NCBI RefSeq assembly: GCF_001540865.1
Contig: NC_033625.1
Location: 11,012,190-11,076,189, forward strand
Source: Ananas comosus
Lineage: Eukaryota > Streptophyta > Magnoliopsida > Poales > Bromeliaceae
Length of the DNA stretch: 64,000 bases
Direction: 5' to 3'
Position numbers and translations under genes: made by a program. Under the pieces are notes generated by a model. That model saw nothing but the letters and a program-made list of their open reading frames with translations, was not told the origin of the DNA and did not search any database. Positions 52,801 through 61,800 of the stretch are shown here, piece after piece. The first letter of the stretch is position 1. Each line of letters begins with the position of its first letter.

Positions 52801-55800
52801 TCCTCTAGATTCTAGCTTTGGTGCTTTTGTTGGTAGAAACCCTAGATTTTGGGATTTAGGATTTATTTTGGGAATTTTCGATTTGGGGGCTTTGAAACCG
52901 GATTGATGGGTTTAGAACCTTTATTTAGGTTGGATTTAAAGAACTCTAACTCCTATTTGGAGCTTGAGAGAGGATTTCTTCACTAGAGGTGAGTTTCTCC
53001 ACCTTAGCTTGAGATGGTTAATGATTGAGCTTAGTGTTGTTCGTAAGGTTCGTTTAACCTTTGTTCCTACATCTTTAGGGCGCTAGGGGACTAGCGGACA
53101 CCTTCGTCGGAGCAAACGAAGGATCGCAAGACTTGTGGTGGGTTTGGCTTCATGAAAACAGGGCAAAATGGCCCCTATGCTTTCTATACTTGTCGTAACA
53201 TCCTTTTGAATGCAAATCCATGCTAGAAAGGATTTATGGGAATTTTAGAACACTTAAAATGCATGCCTTATGTATCATGAAAATTTCACTCTACATAATA
53301 GGGCATTCTGGGCATTTTGCATGCATATGAGAAGTGTTCGTGTTAGCGAGTTGGAAACATGTCGCTTATGTTAGAATTTGCTCAAATTATGCATTTGTAA
53401 ACAATAAACTCATGTTTGAACTTAGTGGACAAAAATGCCATAAAGAGGCACTTGACATAGTAAACTGTGAAACTGCAACATAGAGACATAGTGATAGGCC
53501 ATTGAACATCTGCTATATTCCATGTTAGAGACATGACGACATAGAGATAGGCCNATAGTGATAGGCCATTGAACATCTGCTATATTCCATGTTAGAGACA
53601 TGACGACATAGAGATAGGCCTTTGAGACATTCGACGTATATTCCATGTTTTTAGACATGAGGACTTGGTACTAGAGACAGATCTTTCGCTTGCTTGCCAT
53701 TGTGCTCATTTGCACATGCTTGTGAGGGTCGCTTCCTACAAGCCGGCACTCCGGAGATGGCCATCGCGACATATGCTCGCTTGTGCGGGATTGGGCGCCG
53801 AAATGAGATACCGTGGGAGAGGCTCATTCCTAGAGTGGGGATGTTGGCTACCACGGGACCATTAGGCACGGCGCAGGCCAGACAGCCTACGGGTGGGTCT
53901 TACATGATTGGAACTTAGTGACAGAACATGCCATTGGGACGTTGACTAGAATAGTAAACAATGACATTTTACTATCTGCATTGTGGACATTCTGTTGGTT
54001 GCATATTTATACTTATACATGCTAGTCACATTAATGTACATTCATGTTATAGCAGCTTTATTAATTACGCAAATTCATGCTGGGTTGAGGCATCATGGTT
54101 TAGTAAGTACTTATGTTTAGTTGTTGTTATTCCTTTTGATTTTACTCGTACTTACTCTCTTTTGTTCAGTTTGGGCCTAGTGGCGCATATCACTGAAGTC
54201 AGTAATTGCCCACTGGGAACTATTATTTAATAGTTCTCACGCCCCTGTTTCTATGTTTCCTTTTCAAAGCCTTCGGCACCGACGGAGGCACGAGATCGCG
54301 GCAAAGGAGTCGCATAGCTAGATAGCGGAGCTTGCTGTTGCTCTTAGGTGGTCACTCTCTTCTTTTTGGTTTTCTGAGAGAGAGCTTTGTTACCATGTAT
54401 AGAGACCACCCATATTTTTATGTTTAGTATTTGTATTTGGGGTTCTTCTTGTACTACTTTATGTTTTCATCTAGTGGATTTTAGTTTTATGGTTCTTTTT
54501 CTCTATTGTAGCATCTAGATATACTTACTCTGATACTCCTAGATATTCTCTTTTTACTGCTTCATTTATTGTTTTGTTTTAGACGTCTTATATATTTTAG
54601 ACATATGGCGGGTCAGGACACGCGCCGGGCGTGCTTCCGTTGGGTCCTGGGGCGTGACACGAATACTAGCCGAAAGTGTGAGAACTAAATGCTATGCGGG
54701 GCAAAGTGCTACACCAATGGATTTGGTGGGAGCCACCTCTTGAACCCGTAGAAGCCACCTCTAAAATCTCACATCGCCTAATAATTATGGTTCGCATTTG
54801 TGATTTGGTTTGGACCAGATGAGGACGTCAGGGTCTAAACATGGAGAGTTTGTAACGCCCCAATACTCCCACATCGGGTGAAAAAAATTTTCTAATTAGA
54901 ATAAATGAGGGCTACAATCCAGTAATAATAACTGGGCTTAATCATTTTCGGCCGGTAGTGTGGGCCCATCGAGTATTGTTTCTAGCGGGTCAGGTCACCG
55001 CCAAGGCCGCTGCAGCCGCGGGGTTCCTCGGGCAGCCTCGGGCCCAGGGGAGGCTGCCGCTTCATCAAGTTGCCACCGCCAAACAGGGCCCTCACCGCCG
55101 CCTCCCTCCGGCCTCAGGCGACTTGTCGCCACCGCCTAGTGGCTTCCCCGGCCGCCGCCGCCGTCGAGCCACCCGAGCCAGAGCCTTAGTCGTGCGAGCC
55201 ATGCCTTCCTGAGGCGCTGCCGCCACCACTTGTCGCCGCCGGCCGAGGGGAGCAATAGACTCCCCTACCCCTCCGCAGTCGACCCCGGCTAGCGCCCGCC
55301 GACGGCCGGCTGCTCCCGCCTCTAGTCATTTAGTGCTTGTTTTGCCCTTTTTGACGTTTTCCGGCCATCTGACGCTCCTTGAACCACCCGAAAGGGAGCA
55401 CGGCAATCCCTGACCCTCACTGATCGCCGTGCTCACCTCAGATCCTACTGAAGAAGCTCTGTTTCGTTGCGGTGCCTTCGCTGCTCCCGGTGCACCTTCG
55501 TTCACAGCACTTCGTGAGGCTCCGGCGCACTCCTCGGCAGTCGTTTGCGCTCCGGACAGCGAGCACGGTGTCCAGCGCATCAAGACCTATTCGTCCGTGT
55601 TCTCGCTTCATCCCGAAGGCGCATGCTTTAAGGTAACGACCCTAAACACTCGCTTTATGCATATTAAATGTGAATATATGAATGTTTAGGGGTTTCTGTG
55701 CAATTGTGGTAGAGTGCACTGTCTAGGACAGTGCATGATCGCTGTTTGTGACCCTCTGAACTAGTCGTCCAGGTTTCAAAACCCTCGTGGAAACAAAAAT

Positions 55801-58800
55801 GAGTTTTGGTGCGTTTTTCGGCGAAATCGCCGATAGAGCATGGTTTCGCATTGCGATAAGTCTCCGGCTGCGTGGTCGCCCCAAAAATCATCGCCTAGCC
55901 TCATTGGCTGGCCGCCGGGGTCGCCTCGTGTGTTCGGAAGTGACAGGTGAGCGGTGGAGGCTTCCAGTGCCAAAGTGGACACTTCCTGATGCCTGGAGCG
56001 AAACGGTCGACCGACAACGACCAAGTTGACCTTGGTGCTTGTGTTTGCTGCCCGGACACTCAAATGGATGTGTTTCAGGGCAGCGGGTGAGTCATGGCAT
56101 GAGTCGGTGTATTTCGGGACGTTTCGTGGGTCTCACGGGCATCCCGATGCGTTTTAGGGATTCCCGGCGAGTTCAGGAATCGATTTTGGGAAACCGATCC
56201 CGCAGGTGGTTTTGGGTTTGTGAGCGATGTCTTTTGAGTCGATATGTTTGGTTTCTGACTCGATGGACCTATCGTAGGTCCGATAGATGGTTCTGCACAC
56301 TGCGAGAGTTAGGTGCAGCTGTGACACAGGTGGGTACTTCGATTCGAAGTCGGTTCAGTGGTGCACACTCAGTGATATTCCCTCCACTCTTTCCTCTTAC
56401 TTCTTGCATATATCTTATACTTGAGCCTTACACTACATGACTTCGACTCTAGCTCTACTTAGCATACTCCTCTCTTGTTTGCCATGACATAGAAGTAGAG
56501 CATTAGAGGTTGCCTATACATGATCGTATACATCATTATTGACCTGAGTAGTCGGTTCTCGTAGACGCATCATTGATGACCTGAGTGGTCGTTTCTTGTG
56601 CATACCCCATTGATGACCAGAGTGATCAATTCCCATAGACGCGTCATTGTTGACGGAGTGATCGATTCTTGTGCTTATACCATTGTTAACCTAAGTAGTC
56701 GGTTCTCTTGGACGTGTCGTTGTTGACCCGAGAGGCCGGTTCTTGCGGATACACCCTAGATGACCAGAGTGGTCGGTTTCCCTATACTCTTGTCGATGCT
56801 GACCTCGTACTTTCTTGTTGACCTGAGTGGTCGGTACCTACATACTTGAGAGGATGTTGAGCTTGTCCATCCTAGTTGACCTGAGTGGTCAGTACTTGTG
56901 TTCCCGTATAGCTTCGATGACCTGTTGGTCGGTGTGCCTCGAGGGACGGTGATTGCCGGCCATTCGCATCGATCGCCACGGCTCAACAGTATTTCACGAA
57001 CACCAGCGGTCTGATCTCCCACAGGATGGTGTTCTTTTCCGAAAAAATGATTGGTTGCCAACCCGTGAGCCCATTGCTAGGATTATATGCCAGACAAAGC
57101 GGTTGTGGCTTGCCTGAGGTCCTTAGACCGACACGGCGGTATAGATTTGGTACATTTGGAATTTTCGTCCAGTTGACGCATATAGTTACAGTAACGGTTG
57201 TTGCATGCTTACTTACAATTCTTCTCTCTTTACAACTTACATTGCTACTGTAGACCTTTCTTTACCTATACATGGTTACCGGTGAGTACGTTTGGCTTCG
57301 TCGACGTATGGTACCCATAGAGGTATAATGTGGGCCGTGCCGGGCCGAACGGCCCACGTGCCGCCCGGCCCATTTTACACCCCTAGGTACCCACTAGGAG
57401 ACCCTCGTTGGCTTCTCACCCCCATTTCTCCACAAGTGATGCGGGTGGCATTTGTCGGGACGTAGCGTAAGGCCGTAACTAGTGGCGGTCATAAAGGTCT
57501 CGATTTACGGTATAGGTTCTTGATTACTTTATACATAGCATTAGACATACATGTGATAATATAATTCACCCCTATACCTGTTAGTAGATGATACATGTGG
57601 TTCAGTCGATGCTTTATACTCGCAAGTTTTTGGATGAAATATTTATGTGTTTTGGATACTCGAGATTTTGGATACTCATGGTTTTGAAATTTTCGTGGCT
57701 TTTGAACACTTGTAGCTTTGGACTCAGTTTTCGAATGTGGTTCTTTATCCCTCATGGTAGCGTTTTCAAAATAATGATTTCCGTGTGGGAAACGTTTTTA
57801 AATGGTTTTCTCGAGGCTTTTCACAAAGATAAGAGTTTTAAAAAGAAGTCTTCAAGCGGGAGACAATTTCAACTTTTAGGATGAATGTGAATGAATGTGG
57901 AATGGATGTAACTGAGAACGGCTAGCTGGTTGATGTAATATGATGATCCTTGTACATCCTGTTGTTGTGTGTGTGAGCGGGGATTTGGTTGTTAAATTGT
58001 ACTACGTGCCATGCCGTGCAAATACAGGAGAGACTCTGTCCGTTTATTCCAGGAATTTTCTGTATTTGTGGTGGGTCTGTTGCACGTCTTTGTGGTCCAG
58101 GTTTCAAAAAAAAAGGGCAGTTTTTTCGCTAACTTTGATTTATAAAAATAGCCCGATTTCAGACTGGCTATCTAAAAGGACCTCGGAGCATGACAATGAA
58201 ACTCATGCCTTTTTTAACTAGTAAAAGGGTGTTCGGCCTAGATCATAGAAAGTGATTTTAGGGCAAAAAGTGATTTTTTCCTCAAATAGAGCATCTGGTA
58301 ACCTGTTTTTCAAAATCTAATTCTGATTCCTATAATCAATTTTCTAATTTTAAAGAACTAAAATCAGCAGCAGTTAAAACCTACTTCTTAAAATATGATT
58401 TTGAGTTTGGACTCATATTTTAAGTTCAAATTTTAATTTATGATTCAATTTGAAATTTAAAATTTAAATTGTAAATATTTATAATTTAAATCTCAAATTC
58501 TAAATATTAAATTTTAAATTTCAAAAGTTTAAATTTCAAATTTCACGTTTAAGAAAAAATTTAAATTTTGAAATATGAAATTTCAAATTTCAAATTTGAA
58601 AAATAATTTTTACATTTTAAATTTTAAACTTTAAACTTTAATTTTAAATTTTTATATTATTAAATTTTTAACTTTTAAAGTTATAAAATTTCAAATTATA
58701 AATTTCAAATTTCAAATTTAAGATAAAATTTAAAATTTGAAATATGAATTTCAAATTTACTTTTTTAACATTTTATATTATATATTTTAAACTTTAATTT

Positions 58801-61800
58801 AAATTTTTGAACCAAGCGCTCTATAGCTTTTAACCAAAATCAATTCTCCAAGTCAAAATCAATTCTGCAAAATTCACTTTTCCAGAATCTAAGCCAAACA
58901 ACCCTAAGTTGCCAATAGATCGAGACAAGTCAATACATAGCCAAAATTCATAATTATTCCCTAAAATAGCCAAAATTCATAATTATTCCCTAAAACTTTT
59001 AAAATACCATTACAAAACATTATTGTGATCAAAAAAATTAAAATAAGACTACCAAAATGTGCCATTAGGAGGCCATGCCCGTGCCAGCACGAAACCATGC
59101 CCTTGTTGTACCATGCCAGCTACTTTCCGGCAATGCCCCCTATATCACAGCACTTTAATCCTTGCTACTCGCTATTCTTAAATTGAGCCGTGAAAGATAT
59201 GAAAGCTCATCTTAATTGAGTTCACTCCCCTAATCATAAAAGGAAAAAAGTGGTCTAGTTGAGGCCCCTTTAATCATGATTTTAGTTTGTTTTTCTAGTG
59301 TTCAACTTTCCAGTACTGAGATTGAAGCGCTATAGATGCCTAATTGCCTATACCTCAACCACTGTGTAGCCTAGCTTTCTGTTTCCGAAGAAGTGCGATA
59401 CAAAAATGTAAAGAGAGCTAAAATTATCTATGCTCTCACTCCAGGTCTTAACTCCACTGTAATACTTGCACCGATGCACCGATTACACCTGAATTACTTC
59501 TAAGCGCCCCTATTAAAGTATGATCTTTTCATACTTTTTGTCACGCCCCAAATCCAAGGCGTAATATAGACGCCGCATATTTGCTAGAATAGAAAATATG
59601 CAAGGCTACAAAACCCAACAAAGGATTAGACAAAATGGTAGTCATAAAAATTCACTAAATTCCACGATACAGAGAAAGAACAAAATAGAAAAAATAAATT
59701 CAGATGATAATTCACGAAAACCCACTTAACATCTACCTAACCACACAAACAAAATAACAAAAGCACTTAAACGACAAACTATGACTAGCGTTCACTCAGT
59801 CCAGCCCTCGCCCGGCAAAAGACTCAACGCTGGGTAGGCAACCATACACCATATTAGTCGGATTAAGCATGTAAAATAGAATATTTTCTAAATAATCAGA
59901 TATAAATTTTCATACTGAAAATGTAATAGCAATGACTGAGTTTCACAAACTTTTAATCACGTTTTAGAATCGAGTCTTAAACAGACACGTTTTACAAAAT
60001 ATTTAAAAAAAATTAGATTTGAAATGAACGTCTCCAATAACTAGCAACCCATTGGCTGAGGTCCTAAACACACATTAGAGACACCGAAGGCACAATCACA
60101 AAGCGAAAGCACCCGAAAATGAATCTAATATCACCCGAAGGTGCGTCACCCGAAGGCGCACCACAAAATTGCACTCGAAGGTGCATCACAAAATCAAAAC
60201 TAGTTTCTATCACAAAATTCATGTTGACATGGCCAACATCTTTATAGCAATATACCAAGGAACATAATAACTTCAAAATTATTTATCCAGTCAACAATTA
60301 AGAACGAAACAAATTATCAATTACTGAAATTTTATCAAATAAGCACAATTTCTAAAGCACAATTTTTTCTAAAAACAACACAACAGTCAAGTCAAAATTT
60401 TTTAACAAATATATTTTTCTTTCAACGATTTTTAATTATATAAGCACGCTCAACCCTAATTTTGAAAAACTACATAGAAAGGAATTTTCATTACCGTAAC
60501 ATATTTCTATAATCTTTTAATCAAAATAAACTAACAGGCATTAGGTTGCTTACCTCTAATTAATCCACGTATCGTTCGATCAAACGTAGGACATCAAATT
60601 AATCAATGAAACCTTTTTCCGTGATGATAAATGAAACGACTACAAATGGCATGTCTTTGACAATCCAAACAACGTCAGCCACAAACGAAACACCGCCGTT
60701 GAAGATCAAGGAGTGCGGCAGTGGAGGTAGCATGAAAAGACGAGATCAAGGATTGTGCAAGAAAGAGAGATTACGCGCGTGCAAATCGCACACGCGCAGA
60801 TAAGGTTGAACGAAAGAAAGAGAGAACAGCTAGTAGGAAGAAAAAGAGAGATTAGAAGCCCTTTTATTAATTAGGTTTGCATAATTGCACATAAACCCCT
60901 AAGTTTTTTAAATTGAGCAAAATAATCCTACTCTATCAAATAAATATAAATAAAAAATATGGGGTATTACACTTTTGCTCCTCAAGCACCGTCGAACGCC
61001 ACCATCCATTAAGCATGAATATATTTAAAAAGAATTACATTTCTGAAGTAAATAGCGTGACAATTATTATGTGTTCTAAATAAAATCTCTAAAAAATATA
61101 AGAGCTATTAATGATGCCATATGCAATTTTTCAGACTTAAATGACAAGGTAATGTAAAAGCACTTACTCCTCCATGGCCCCGGTAAACGTAGCAAAACCA
61201 TTATGAGTATATATCATTGAAGAGAGTGAGTGAAACTGGAATCCATCGATCCGGTACTCAGTTACCCACCTATCAAAATTAATATTTGGACAAGCAAGTA
61301 ATAAAAAAAATACAATAATGAAAAAGAAGGACATTTTGTAGAAAAGTTTATAATGCATGACAAACATGTAAAACCACTAACATTATAATAAAAGTAGAAT
61401 GCAACTTCAGTAATTACCACTTCAAGTTGGATAAAAGAAAGTGCAAGACATCAACATCACCATATTTAAACATTCTTGTGCCCCAATATTTGTGATGACC
61501 TCGTTTTCCTATTAATAATACAACATAGGCAGTCAAAGACATACACAGAATGATGTACAAGATGGACAAACAACTAACCAAGTTACCAAAAATTGATAAC
61601 AAACAATGTAAAGAAAACATTCATTCTGGAATTTACACAAAATTAGCAAACGCAACCATGAAATTTTTAGCAGCATGCAATAGACAAATAGTAATTAGGT
61701 AGAAATGCATGGAGATCCCCTCAACTATAGGCCATTTCCCTCAACTCCAAGATAGCCCATGTTGAGGGGGTCCCAACACATTTTTCATTTAACTATAACT

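Noticed and set aside
54958..55689. Long GC-rich ORFs in both strands with Pro/Arg/Ala-rich products
   Set aside because: They arise from CCGCC-rich LTR leader sequence, like 49560-49900 and 63860-64000; no domain and no conservation of frame.
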